A DNA stretch of 64,000 bases from UBA7672 sp965229115 (GCA_965229115.1 CBDDIR010000003.1:1860001-1924000); one strand, 5' to 3'. Positions 54,323 to 63,029 are shown, counted from the stretch's first letter. Numbers and translations: made by a program. The notes: generated by a model from the sequence alone, not told the origin.

Positions 54323-55099
54323 TTAGATGAGTCCGGCTAGCGGGCTCGACGGATCGGCGTAGCGTTTCATCGCCATGCGGCCTGCAAGATAGGCTTCCCT
54401 GCCCGCGATGACGGCGTGCTTCATGGCGCGCGCCATGCGGATCGGGTCTTTCGCAGCAGCAATTGCGGTGTTGGCGATGACGGCGTCACAGCCGAGCTCC
54501 ATCGCGATGGCGGCGTCTGAGGCAGTGCCGACGCCGGCGTCGACGAGGACGGGGACTTTAGCCTGTTCGACGATGAGGCGGATGTTCACGCGGTTCTGGA
54601 TGCCGAGGCCTGAGCCGATGGGAGATGCGGCCGGCATGACGGCGGCGGCGCCGGCTTCTTCCAGGCGCTTGGCGAAGACGACATCGTCCGTGCAATAGAC
54701 CATGACGTCGAAGCCGTCCTTCACCAGCATTTCGGTGGCGCGCAGCGTCTCGATCATGTCGGGATAGAGGTGCGCGGTGTTGGAGAGGACTTCGAGTTTG
54801 ACGAGGCTCCAGCCTCCGGCTTCGCGGGCGAGACGGAGGGTGCGGACGGCGTCCTCGCCGGTGAAGCAGCCGGCGGTGTTGGGCAGGTAGGTGAATTTCT
54901 GCGGATCGAGATGGTCGATCAGGCGGTCTGAGCCCTTGTCGGCGACATTCACGCGGCGCAGGGCGACGGTGACGATCTCGGCTTCGGCGGCGGCGGCGGC
55001 TTCGGCGTTCTGGGCGTAGGAGGCGTACTTGCCCGTGCCCACGATCAGGCGGGAGTTGAAGGTGCGGCCGGCGATGATCAGGGGGTCGTTGCTTGTCAT
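54323..55099 (-). CDS. thiG: Thiazole synthase
   Basis: ThiG builds the thiazole phosphate of thiamine from deoxyxylulose phosphate, a dehydroglycine and ThiS thiocarboxylate; 258 residues. The segment FNSRLIVGTGKYASY includes the active-site lysine region, and VLVDAGVGTASDAAIAMELGCD is the C-terminal phosphate-binding signature. The usual length is about 256. It follows thiS on the same strand after 89 bases. thiC, thiE and thiO are not in this window. Confidence 0.96.
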   Translation of the reverse strand: MTSNDPLIIAGRTFNSRLIVGTGKYASYAQNAEAAAAAEAEIVTVALRRVNVADKGSDRLIDHLDPQKFTYLPNTAGCFTGEDAVRTLRLAREAGGWSLVKLEVLSNTAHLYPDMIETLRATEMLVKDGFDVMVYCTDDVVFAKRLEEAGAAAVMPAASPIGSGLGIQNRVNIRLIVEQAKVPVLVDAGVGTASDAAIAMELGCDAVIANTAIAAAKDPIRMARAMKHAVIAGREAYLAGRMAMKRYADPSSPLAGLI

Positions 55100-55188
55100 T
55101 CGGGCGTCCTACGCTTCGGGGGGCGACAACTCAACATTGGGTGTGCGGCGGGAGGGAGTTCGCGTCTCGCGCGAGATCAGCCGCCGGC

Positions 55189-55389
55189 TCAACCACCACC
55201 GACGAACTGGACGATCTCGATCCGGTCGCCTTCCGCGAGGCGCGTGGTCGCATACATCGACTTCGGAACGATTTCCCGGTTCCGTTCGACGGCCACGCCC
55301 TTGGCGGGCATCCCCAGAGATTCGAGGAATTCGGCAACTGTGACAGCGTCAGGGACGCTGGCCGGCTCGCCATTGAGGAATAAGTTCAT
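55189..55389 (-). CDS. thiS: Sulfur carrier protein ThiS
   Basis: A 66-residue ubiquitin-like sulfur carrier for thiazole synthesis. It ends in VQFVGGG, whose terminal Gly-Gly is thiocarboxylated by ThiF. The beta-grasp core includes VTVAEFLESLGMPAKGVAVE. It lies immediately upstream of thiG. There is no recognisable TPP riboswitch in the 117-base leader. Confidence 0.94.
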   Translation of the reverse strand: MNLFLNGEPASVPDAVTVAEFLESLGMPAKGVAVERNREIVPKSMYATTRLAEGDRIEIVQFVGGG

Positions 55390-55506
55390 TTCGTCGTCTC
55401 AGGCATTTGATCCGGCTCGGGATTCGCCTATTCATTCGCCAACTGCAACGCGGATTCTTCGCCTTGCGCACCGGTTTCAGGTAAAGGCCAGCCAGGTATC
55501 CCAGCC

Positions 55507-55956
55507 ATGAGCCTGACCATCTACTGTCTGAACGGCCCAAACCTCAACCTGCTGGGTGAGCGCGAGCCTGCGATCTATGGCACCGCAACGCTGGCGGACG
55601 TGGAAAAGCTTGCCCAATCGGCGGCTGAAAAGGCCGGCGCAAAGGTTGTTTTTCGCCAGACCAACCATGAGGGCGAGCTTGTCGAGTGGGTGCAGGAAGC
55701 CCGCAAGCAGGCGCAGGCCGTCGTGATCAATGCTGGCGGATATACCCATACCTCGGTCGCGCTCCACGACGCGCTCAAGGTGTTGACCATCCCCGTCGTG
55801 GAAGTGCATCTCAGCAATCCTGGGAATCGAGAAGACTTCAGGCATCGCAGCCTGGTGTCCCCTGCCGCCTCCGGCGTCATCGCCGGCTTCGGCCCCCTGG
55901 GTTACCGCTTGGCCATCGAGGCTGCGGTCGCCCTCGCTGAACAGAAGAGAGTTTGA
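55507..55956 (+). CDS. aroQ: 3-dehydroquinate dehydratase, type II
   Basis: The third step of the shikimate pathway, 149 residues. The N-terminal NGPNLNLLGEREPAIYG includes the catalytic arginine and the flexible loop tyrosine. The central QTNHEGELVEWVQEA and INAGGYTHTSVALHDAL are conserved, and GFGPLGY is near the end. It overlaps no neighbour and is followed by accB after a few bases, the usual aroQ-accB-accC order. Confidence 0.97.
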   Translation: MSLTIYCLNGPNLNLLGEREPAIYGTATLADVEKLAQSAAEKAGAKVVFRQTNHEGELVEWVQEARKQAQAVVINAGGYTHTSVALHDALKVLTIPVVEVHLSNPGNREDFRHRSLVSPAASGVIAGFGPLGYRLAIEAAVALAEQKRV

Positions 55957-55961
55957 CGACC

Positions 55962-56450
55962 ATGGCCGACAAGCCTGCCGACAAGACTGGCAAGTTCGAC
56001 ACCGGATTGATCCGCGAGCTCGCGGCGATCCTGCGTGAAGCTGATCTCGGCGAGATCGAAGTCGAGCAGAGCGGCGTGCGCATCAAGGTCGCCAAGGCTG
56101 GCGGCGCGGTGCACTACGCAGCCGCTCCGGTTGCCGCTGCTCCTGCGGCGGCCGCCCCTGCTGCAGCTCCGGCTGCTGCCGCTGCTCCCGCCACCAAGGC
56201 ATCGCTGCGGGACCATCCGGGCGCGGTGAAGTCGCCGATGGTCGGCACGGTTTACCTGCAGGCCGAAGAAGGCGCTCCGAAGTTCGTCAAGGTTGGCGAC
56301 ACCGTGAATGCCGGCGCGACGCTGCTGCTCATCGAAGCGATGAAGACCTTCAACCCGGTGACCGCGCCGCGCGGCGGCAAGGTCGTGCAGATACTGACCG
56401 AGAACCAGCAGCCGGTTGAGTTCGGCGAACCTCTCGTCATCATCGAATAG
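55962..56450 (+). CDS. accB: Acetyl-CoA carboxylase biotin carboxyl carrier protein
   Basis: The biotinylated carrier of acetyl-CoA carboxylase, 162 residues. An Ala/Pro-rich linker at residues about 50-75 precedes the biotinyl domain. The target lysine is in LLLIEAMKTFN, with the alphaproteobacterial AMKT in place of AMKM. The ATG at 55962 gives the family start; a TTG 9 bases upstream overlaps the aroQ stop. It lies 8 bases before accC, and BirA, which modifies it, is encoded at the left edge. Confidence 0.96.
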   Translation: MADKPADKTGKFDTGLIRELAAILREADLGEIEVEQSGVRIKVAKAGGAVHYAAAPVAAAPAAAAPAAAPAAAAAPATKASLRDHPGAVKSPMVGTVYLQAEEGAPKFVKVGDTVNAGATLLLIEAMKTFNPVTAPRGGKVVQILTENQQPVEFGEPLVIIE

Positions 56451-56458
56451 CACCCGCA

Positions 56459-57802
56459 ATGTTCGACAAGATCCTCATAGCGAACCGCGGCGAGATCGCT
56501 CTCCGCGTGCACCGTGCTTGCAAAGAGATGGGCATCCACACGGTGGCCATCCATTCGGAAGCTGATCGCAACGCCATGCACGTGCGCCTCGCCGACGAGA
56601 GCGTTTGCGTTGGCCCTGCCCCCGCGACGAAATCATACCTGAATATCCCGGCCATCATCACGGCCGCGAAGATCACGGGCGCGCAGGCGATCCATCCCGG
56701 CTACGGCTTCCTCTCAGAGAACGCGAAGTTCGCGGAGATCGTCGAGAAGTCGGGCATCACCTTCATCGGACCCAAGCCGGAACACATCCGGATGATGGGC
56801 GACAAGATCACCGCCAAGGAAGCGATCCAGACCGCCGGTATTCCGGTGGTGCCGGGCTCCGACGGCGCAGTGAGCACCATCGAGGACGCCAAGAGCTCCG
56901 CCAAGCGCATCGGGTATCCGGTGCTGATCAAGGCGACGGCCGGCGGCGGCGGACGCGGCATGAAGGTCGCCCGCAACGCTGAAGAGCTTGAGGTCGCATG
57001 GTCGACGGCGCGTACCGAAGCCAAGACGGCTTTCGGCAACGAAGCCGTGTACATGGAAAAGTATCTCGAGAAGCCGCGGCACATCGAGATCCAGGTCGTG
57101 GCCGACAGCCATGGCAATGTGATCCACCTCGGCGAGCGCGACTGCTCGCTGCAGCGCCGCCACCAGAAGGTATTCGAGGAAGCCCCCTCGCCCGTCATCG
57201 ACGATGCAGCGCGTGCTGCGATCGGCAAGACGGTGACGACGGCGATCAAGAAGCTTGGCTATCTTGGCGTCGGCACGATCGAATTCCTCTACGAGGATGG
57301 CGAGTTCTACTTCATCGAGATGAACACGCGCCTTCAGGTTGAACACCCGGTCACCGAGATGATCACGGGCGTCGATCTGGTGCAGGAGCAGATCCGCATC
57401 GCCGCCGGCGAGAAGCTGTCGCTGACGCAGAAGGAAGTGGTCATCAAAGGCCACGCCATCGAATGCCGCATCAACGCCGAGAACCCGGAAACCTTCACGC
57501 CTTCGCCGGGCCTGATCTCCGACTTCCACGCGCCAGGCGGTCTGGGCGTTCGCCTCGATAGCGCGGTCTATTCCGGCTATCGCGTGCCGCCGCATTACGA
57601 CAGCCTCATCGGCAAGCTGATCGTTTACGCGCCCACGCGCGCTGAAGCGATTGCGCGCCTGCGCCGTGCGCTGAGCGAGATGGTCGTGGGTGGCGTCGAG
57701 ACGACGCTGCCGCTGCACATGCGCCTGGTGGATAACAAGGACGTCCAGAAGGGCGCCTATGACATCCACTGGCTCGAGAAGCTCCTCGGGATGAAGAAGT
57801 AG
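56459..57802 (+). CDS. accC: Acetyl-CoA carboxylase biotin carboxylase subunit
   Basis: Carboxylates AccB-biotin with ATP and bicarbonate; 447 residues, the normal length. An N-terminal Rossmann-like domain (IANRGEIALRVHRA) precedes the ATP-grasp domain with the glycine-rich lid KATAGGGGRGMKVA, the GERDCSLQRRHQK catalytic strand and EMNTRLQVEHPVTE. It follows accB in the operon. The stop is followed by a stretch of repeats rather than by another gene. Confidence 0.97.
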   Translation: MFDKILIANRGEIALRVHRACKEMGIHTVAIHSEADRNAMHVRLADESVCVGPAPATKSYLNIPAIITAAKITGAQAIHPGYGFLSENAKFAEIVEKSGITFIGPKPEHIRMMGDKITAKEAIQTAGIPVVPGSDGAVSTIEDAKSSAKRIGYPVLIKATAGGGGRGMKVARNAEELEVAWSTARTEAKTAFGNEAVYMEKYLEKPRHIEIQVVADSHGNVIHLGERDCSLQRRHQKVFEEAPSPVIDDAARAAIGKTVTTAIKKLGYLGVGTIEFLYEDGEFYFIEMNTRLQVEHPVTEMITGVDLVQEQIRIAAGEKLSLTQKEVVIKGHAIECRINAENPETFTPSPGLISDFHAPGGLGVRLDSAVYSGYRVPPHYDSLIGKLIVYAPTRAEAIARLRRALSEMVVGGVETTLPLHMRLVDNKDVQKGAYDIHWLEKLLGMKK

Positions 57803-58042
57803 GCGGTCGGCGACCGGTCCGGTTGCACTGACACATCCTTCGAGACGATCGCCACGCGAGAGCGGTGGCGCTTAGAAGTTGTGCCGGCGATCCCTCAGGA
57901 TGAGGGTTGCGGGTGTAGCTGGGCGGCAGAGCCCACCGGCCTCATCCTGAGGGATCGCGAAGCGATCGTCTCGAAGGATGTGTTTTTCGCGCGGTTCGCG
58001 CCACGCCTTGCCACGTCAGCCGCATCTGGCGACAATTGGGGC
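57803..58042. repeat. Palindromic repeat pair between accC and aat
   Basis: Two copies of one repeat in inverted orientation fill this gap. The left copy (57833-57905) has ACATCCTTCGAGACGATCGC at one end and GCGATCCCTCAGGATGAGG at the other, with about 34 unrelated bases between. The right copy (57940-57981) is the same element inverted, with a 3-base loop. The end blocks (CATCCTTCGAGACG; CTCATCCTGAGG) are the same kind seen at 31528-31573. This resembles a dimeric REP-type element. Confidence 0.85.
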
Positions 58043-58735
58043 ATGTCCCGCGGTTTCGGCCCCTTAGACCTTCTCGACTGCTATCGACGTGGCGTGTTTC
58101 CCATGGCGGACGCGCATGACGATCCGCGACTGTTCCTTGTCGATCCAGATCTGCGGGGCGTGCTGCCGCTGGACCGCTTCCATGTGTCAAAGAGCCTGCG
58201 CAAGACGATCCGTAGCGATGTGTTCGAGATACGTATCGACACGGCGTTCTCGCGGGTCATGGAGCTCTGCGCGGAAGCGGCGCCTGATCGGCCGAGCACG
58301 TGGATCAACTCGCCGATCCTGAACCTCTACAGCTCACTCCATCGCATGGGCCACGCGCACAGCGTGGAGGCGTGGCTGGAGGGCGAGCTGGTTGGCGGGC
58401 TCTACGGCGTAAGCATCAAGGGCGCGTTCTTCGGCGAGAGCATGTTCTCGCGTGTGACCGATGCATCGAAAGTCGCCCTAGCCCATCTGGTCGCGCGGCT
58501 GAGGCGTGGCGGCTATGTCCTGCTGGATACGCAGTTCGTCACCGAGCACCTGCGTACATTCGGCGTCGAGGAGATCGACCGCGAAGAGTTCCACCGCCGG
58601 CTGGCGGTGGCCCTGCAGGTTGACGCTCAGTTCGGCGTGGCTGGCGGCTCGGTCGGAGCTGCAGGCGCCTCGGCAGCGGGAGCTGCCGGTTGGGCCGGCG
58701 TCGACGTGTTGCAGGAAATCACCCAGACGTCATAG
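58043..58735 (+). CDS. aat: Leucyl/phenylalanyl-tRNA--protein transferase
   Basis: Adds Leu or Phe to protein N-termini for N-end-rule degradation by ClpAP; 230 residues. Conserved stretches are DLLDCYRRGVFPM, NSPILNLYSSLHRMGHAHS-type HRMGHAHSVEAWL, LYGVSIKGAFFGESMFSR, and LLDTQFVTEHL. The recognisable domain ends near residue 195. The Ala/Gly-rich tail overlaps the C-terminal coding sequence of the convergent DUF2155 gene by 109 bases. The ATG at 58043 gives the family N-terminus. Confidence 0.93.
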   Translation: MSRGFGPLDLLDCYRRGVFPMADAHDDPRLFLVDPDLRGVLPLDRFHVSKSLRKTIRSDVFEIRIDTAFSRVMELCAEAAPDRPSTWINSPILNLYSSLHRMGHAHSVEAWLEGELVGGLYGVSIKGAFFGESMFSRVTDASKVALAHLVARLRRGGYVLLDTQFVTEHLRTFGVEEIDREEFHRRLAVALQVDAQFGVAGGSVGAAGASAAGAAGWAGVDVLQEITQTS

Positions 58736-59139
58736 GTCGGGTGTTCGAGCGCGCTGAGACCCGGCGAGGACGCGAACATCCAGCCTGCGAACAGCAAGCC
58801 ATCCGGACCGATTGGCTGAGGACCGCGATGCATGCGCGCGGTGTCTGCGGCGACATCCTGCTTGCCGCCCTTGCCGGCTGCAGCCGTGGCGTGGATTTCG
58901 AGGAAGGCTGCGGCTTCTGGCGCATCTTCCGGCGGGGCCTGGAAGCAGGCTTTCACGGTGACCTTCAGACGGCCGAAGGTGAGCGTTTCGCCGACCTTCG
59001 CGCTGATGTCGGTCGAGTTGCCGGTGATCTTGTCGAGCGCGCGGAGCTTAACGCCGGCGCGCGGTTCAAGGGCGTGAGCGCCCGCTGCGGCCAGCGCCAT
59101 GGCGGCCGTAGCAAGCGTGAAGCGGATGAAGCGTGTCAT
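58627..59139 (-). CDS. DUF2155 family exported protein
   Basis: A 170-residue protein with a signal peptide ending near HALEPRAG. The DUF2155 core includes VKLRALDKITGNSTDI, LTFGRLKVTVKACFQ and ALEHPTYDVWVISC. It is known from alphaproteobacteria, often next to aat and the NDUFA12-like gene; its function is not established. After the core comes an Ala/Pro tail of about 25 residues that lies over the aat 3' end. Confidence 0.9.
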   Translation of the reverse strand: MTRFIRFTLATAAMALAAAGAHALEPRAGVKLRALDKITGNSTDISAKVGETLTFGRLKVTVKACFQAPPEDAPEAAAFLEIHATAAAGKGGKQDVAADTARMHRGPQPIGPDGLLFAGWMFASSPGLSALEHPTYDVWVISCNTSTPAQPAAPAAEAPAAPTEPPATPN

Positions 59140-59630
59140 GGGAGAGCCTCTTCATGAGAGCCGCCCCCGGCATCACCAGTGTTCCCGCCGCCCAGACCGC
59201 CGACGGCTTCCAGAAGGATGCCGAGGATGTCCATGCTGCCGCGGGTGTATTCGAATTTGGAGCCGGGCTGCATGTTCTCCGGCATTCCGCTTATCTGGAT
59301 ATGAATGTAGCTGCCGCCGAGGAGGCTGTCCGACTGGATCTGGGCAGCGGACTCTTCGGGGATCTGCACGTCTTTCTTGATGGCGAGGAGCGCCTCGGCC
59401 TTGAAGGTCGCCTGGTCGAGTTTGACCGAGCGCACGGTGCCGACTTTCACGCCGGCGATGCGCACGTCCGTACCGGGCGAGACGCCGTCGGCGCGGTCGA
59501 ACTTGGCGATCAGGTCATAGCTGTCGCCGGTCGCGGCATCGCTGCGCTGCGAAAGCGAGAAGAACAGGAAGAAGCCGGCGACGAGAACGACCGCCAGGCC
59601 AACCAGTGTTTCGAACAGCGATTCACGCAT
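59136..59630 (-). CDS. mlaD: MCE-domain lipid transport protein MlaD
   Basis: A 164-residue protein with one N-terminal membrane helix (about residues 7-26) and an MCE domain (VSPGTDVRIAGVKVGTV and SDSLLGGSYIHIQI). MlaD binds phospholipid in the periplasm as part of the Mla asymmetry system. The other Mla genes are not adjacent, which is common in this group. It overlaps DUF2155 by 4 bases (ATGA) and its start touches the NDUFA12-like stop, so the three are probably one transcript. Confidence 0.92.
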   Translation of the reverse strand: MRESLFETLVGLAVVLVAGFFLFFSLSQRSDAATGDSYDLIAKFDRADGVSPGTDVRIAGVKVGTVRSVKLDQATFKAEALLAIKKDVQIPEESAAQIQSDSLLGGSYIHIQISGMPENMQPGSKFEYTRGSMDILGILLEAVGGLGGGNTGDAGGGSHEEALP

Positions 59631-60016
59631 CAGGGCTTCCAGGCTTCGTAGTCACCAGAGCTTTTCGCGCGTTCGCCGCCTTCGGCAAGGCTGCCTTGCG
59701 GGCGATAGGCTTCGAGCGTGCCGGTCATGTTCGGTTTGTGGGGGAGTTCCCAGCTCTTGCGAGGGAGCGGGGCCTCGGTCGGCGGCTTCTCGAAGGTGTG
59801 GTGGAGCCAGCCATGCCAGTCCGGCGGGATTTTCGACGGTTCGGCGTAGCCCTCGTAAATCACGTAGCGGCGCTTGCGGCCCTCGAGGCTCGGCTTGCGC
59901 TCTTCGTAATACTTGTTGCCCTGATCGTCCTTGCCGACGAATCCGGCGCGGCGGCCGATGTCGAACCGGGCGCCAATCGTGGCTCCGTTCCACCAGGTGA
60001 AGATCGACTTCAGCAT
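59630..60016 (-). CDS. NDUFA12-like complex I accessory subunit
   Basis: A 128-residue homologue of the mitochondrial 17.2-kDa (B17.2/NDUFA12) subunit of complex I, a supernumerary subunit conserved in alphaproteobacteria. The core segments are FVGKDDQGNKYYEE, RRYVIYEG and IPPDWHGWLHHTF. It lies on the matrix/cytoplasm side of the complex in structures of relatives. It is far from the nuo operon here, in the mlaD/DUF2155 cluster. Confidence 0.94.
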   Translation of the reverse strand: MLKSIFTWWNGATIGARFDIGRRAGFVGKDDQGNKYYEERKPSLEGRKRRYVIYEGYAEPSKIPPDWHGWLHHTFEKPPTEAPLPRKSWELPHKPNMTGTLEAYRPQGSLAEGGERAKSSGDYEAWKP

Positions 60017-60222
60017 CTCGGCTCCGCAAGGAATTCAGTTAGATAGGCACGATCTGAGCGGCGCGAATATGGCGCCCGCGAATTAATGGGTCCAGCAGCC
60101 CCGAAAGCCTTGGCCCTGCGACAAATTCCTGTGTGCAGCCGGCCCCGAACCACCCCATCATGTGGCCGATTCGCGACGGCTGCCGCATTGGTTGCGCGCA
60201 GTACTTACACGGGAGCGAACCT

Positions 60223-62649
60223 ATGGCCGAGTCCCGCACCAAATCGAGCAGCCGCCACCTGGCGCGCGTGCTGGAGACAGGCGCCGCCCTGATCTCGCAC
60301 GGCGACAGCGATGCGCCGCCTGCCCGGCTGCTCAATGCGCACTTTTCGGCGATCCGGACGCTGGGGGGCGAGAACGAGGCGGCCGAGACGGTCTGCGAGG
60401 CGATCCGGGCGCGGCGGATGTCGCCGATTGCACCGGCCAGCCTGATCGAGGGCGGCCGTCCGCATGTGCTGGAGCCGGGGCAGCTGCTGTCAGCGATTGC
60501 GGATGCGACGGCGGTGGCGTCGGCCCGGGCTGTGGCGACGCAGGCGTTTGTGGCGGTGGCCGATGCGCTGGAGGCGCTGACGATCGAGACGGACGATCAG
60601 GGGCGGCCGACGACGTCTGCCCTGATTGATGCGTTCCGCTCGGGCGCTGATCCGGAGCTGGTGGAGATTGCGCTGTGTACGCCGGGCGGGCCGCGGGCGG
60701 CGGCGATCACGCTGCGCCGTCAGGCGACGGGTGCGCGGGAGCCGGGGCGGCAGAGCTATGTGATCCCGGGATGGACCGGGCTTGAGGCCAATGAGGTTGC
60801 GGGCACGATCGAGCGGGTGAGCCGGACGCGGCTGGCTGTGGAGGTTGGGGTTGGGCCGGCGCCGGTTGATGCGAATGCGGCGGCTGTGGCGGTGAACACG
60901 GCGCGCTATGCGGCGGCCGATGATCTGTCGGTGATGACGGCCGAGCTTGAGGCGCTGAATGCGCTGGTTCCGGGTTGCGCGGTGCGGCTGGCGGGGTTGG
61001 CGGCTTCTGTGATGTCGCGCGGGCTGGCTTATGACAGCGAAGAGGGCGTGGCTGCGGCTGCGAAGATCAGCGAGCTGGCGAAGAATGCGATTGCCGGCAT
61101 TTCCGCCGAGCATGCTTCGCCGGCAGCTATTCGGTGGATTGCGGCGGAGAGCAGCGGGACGGATCCGGTGGACCTGCTGTTGGCGCATGAGGATGAGCAG
61201 ACGCCGGATCTTTCCGAGTGTGTGTCGGCCGCGCTGAACGCCAGTGCGAGCAAGACGGAAGCGGAAGATGTGCGGCTGCGTATTCTTGGCGCGCGGACGC
61301 TGGATCAGATTGATGGGCTGGAGCGACACCGGCTGGAGTCGCGTGGGCTGACCGAGGATGCGCTGGATCGTATCGAGCAGGCGCTCAAGGAAGGGCTGAG
61401 CCTTTCGGCGGCGTTCTCGCGCTGGGTTGTTGGCGATGAGCTTATCCGGAAGCGGTTGGGGCTCAATCCGGAAGCTTATGACACGGATGGCGAGGCCCTG
61501 CTCCGTGCGTTGGGCATTTCGGCACGCGAGATTGATGAGGCTCGGGTGGCGGTTCAGGGCCGGCGGCGGCCGGTGTCGAACCCGAAGTCTCCGCTGGCGC
61601 GCGTGCTGGCGCGGGCTGATGGCGTGACGCCGGAGGCGCGGGTGCGCTTTGCCAAGGGCGTTGCGCCGCATCTGACGCGCCAGCCGGTGGTGGCGATTTC
61701 GACGGGTGGCGATCAGTCGGATACGACGCGCATGACGGTACATGCGTCCGTGCGTGCCGCCATGGGCGCTGGACTGGGTGTTCGTATTGAGGCTGGACGT
61801 CCGGCCGTTGATGGCGAACTGCAGCATCGCATTGCGGAGGCCAAGCGCCGGGCGCGGGCGCCGCTCGCCAGCGAGACGCAGGCGCCGACGTTCGAACGCC
61901 AGCCGCAGCCGGCTGCTCCGGCGCATTCTCACCATGGGCATGATCATAGCCATGACGAGGTCTATCTGGCCGAGCGTCGCCGTCTTCCGGATAGGCGCAA
62001 GGGCTACATCCAGAAGGCCACCGTGGGCGGCCACAAGGTCTATCTGCATACCGGCGAGTTCGACGATGGCGAGCTGGGCGAAATCTTCATCGACATGCAC
62101 AAGGAAGGCGCCGCCTTCCGGTCGCTGATGAACAACTTCGCGATCGCGGTTTCGATCGGCCTGCAATACGGCGTGCCGCTGGAAGAGTTCGTGGACGCCT
62201 TCGTTTTCACCCGGTTCGAACCGGCTGGCGAAGTCACCGGCAACGACTCCATCCGCAAGGCGACGTCGATCCTCGACTACATCTTCCGCGAGCTGGCGGT
62301 GTCCTATCTCGGCCGCGACGACCTCGCAGAAGTTGAGAATGTCAGCCATGACGGGCTGGGCACGGGTGCGAATGAAGGCGAGGAGCCGACCGTTCCCGTC
62401 CAGCCCATGCGTCCGGAGCAGTTGATCTCCAAAGGCTTCAGCCGGGGCGTCATGCCGGACAACATCGTGCCGTTCACGGCGCGGCGGGTTGCGGAGCGCC
62501 TGGAAGAAACGGAAGCGCCGACCATCCCATCACAGCGTGCGCCGGAGTATCTCTCCGACGCTTGCCCGACATGCGGGCACTTCACCCTGCGTCCGGACGA
62601 TGGCGTTGCGGTGTGCGAGGCGTGTGGGGCGACCGTCCAGACGGCGTAA
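60223..62649 (+). CDS. Large protein with NrdJ-type C-terminal region and unrelated N-terminus
   Basis: An 808-residue protein. The C-terminal part, from about residue 585 (LPDRRKGYIQKATVGGHKVYL and HKEGAAFRSLMNNFAIA) to the end, closely follows the C-terminus of class II ribonucleotide reductase NrdJ. It includes a closing zinc ribbon CPTC (781-784) and CEAC (798-801). The preceding 570 residues do not show the reductase's catalytic motifs that I would expect. They end in a His-rich stretch (SHHGHDHSHDE). The N-terminal two-thirds uses GCG, CGG and GGG codons more freely than the C-terminal part. It may bind nucleotides or regulate RNR. The ATG at 60223 follows GGGAG. Confidence 0.75.
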   Translation: MAESRTKSSSRHLARVLETGAALISHGDSDAPPARLLNAHFSAIRTLGGENEAAETVCEAIRARRMSPIAPASLIEGGRPHVLEPGQLLSAIADATAVASARAVATQAFVAVADALEALTIETDDQGRPTTSALIDAFRSGADPELVEIALCTPGGPRAAAITLRRQATGAREPGRQSYVIPGWTGLEANEVAGTIERVSRTRLAVEVGVGPAPVDANAAAVAVNTARYAAADDLSVMTAELEALNALVPGCAVRLAGLAASVMSRGLAYDSEEGVAAAAKISELAKNAIAGISAEHASPAAIRWIAAESSGTDPVDLLLAHEDEQTPDLSECVSAALNASASKTEAEDVRLRILGARTLDQIDGLERHRLESRGLTEDALDRIEQALKEGLSLSAAFSRWVVGDELIRKRLGLNPEAYDTDGEALLRALGISAREIDEARVAVQGRRRPVSNPKSPLARVLARADGVTPEARVRFAKGVAPHLTRQPVVAISTGGDQSDTTRMTVHASVRAAMGAGLGVRIEAGRPAVDGELQHRIAEAKRRARAPLASETQAPTFERQPQPAAPAHSHHGHDHSHDEVYLAERRRLPDRRKGYIQKATVGGHKVYLHTGEFDDGELGEIFIDMHKEGAAFRSLMNNFAIAVSIGLQYGVPLEEFVDAFVFTRFEPAGEVTGNDSIRKATSILDYIFRELAVSYLGRDDLAEVENVSHDGLGTGANEGEEPTVPVQPMRPEQLISKGFSRGVMPDNIVPFTARRVAERLEETEAPTIPSQRAPEYLSDACPTCGHFTLRPDDGVAVCEACGATVQTA

Positions 62650-62947
62650 CGCATGCGTTGAACGGTGCGGCGACAGCGGCTCGCTGACGCATCAGCTCGG
62701 CAAAAGTTGCCGACTTACAGAGTCCGTTCGATTTCCAACCAAGAAGTAATGCGTTTGCCGTGCGACAGACGCGTGCGGTGTTGGTATTTCGGTAATGGCT
62801 TTCGGCAATTCTAACGAAAGACACATCTAACCACCGCCAGACCTACAAAATTCCGCCCGCGATCCGCCGCGATTGAACTCTTTCTTGGCGCGGACGTTGC
62901 TTACTGGGCGGTGAACACCGCGACTGCACACAGGGACCTAGAGATTA
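62650..62947. other. Intergenic stretch with no recognised feature
   Basis: About 300 bases between the NrdJ-like gene and the orphan signal-peptide ORF. I saw no coding frame of note, no clear terminator and no repeat. Promoters for the downstream genes may lie here. Confidence 0.5.
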
Positions 62948-63013
62948 ATGGTACAGCGTATCGTGATCGCGGTTTTCGCCATCGGTCTGATGAGCCTCTC
63001 CGTCCTCGCTTAG
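62948..63013 (+). pseudogene. Orphan signal-peptide ORF, apparent partial duplicate
   Basis: A 21-codon frame ending in TAG. Its product, MVQRIVIAVFAIGLMSLSVL plus Ala, resembles the signal peptide of the next gene (MLIRILIAVAAIGAMSLTAL plus Ala), with 14 of 21 residues identical and no gaps. It stops exactly where the mature protein would begin. It looks like the remnant of a duplicated or truncated copy. Whether it is expressed cannot be told. Confidence 0.6.
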
Positions 63014-63029
63014 GGCTTAACCTCGCTAC

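Noticed and set aside
55390..55506. TPP riboswitch in the thiS leader.
   Set aside because: Although CTGAGA occurs, the other conserved thi-box elements are missing.
60490..62349. 619-codon minus-strand frame opposite the NrdJ-like gene.
   Set aside because: Arg/His/Gln-rich mirror frame; the plus-strand gene has a clear conserved C-terminus and ribosome binding site.
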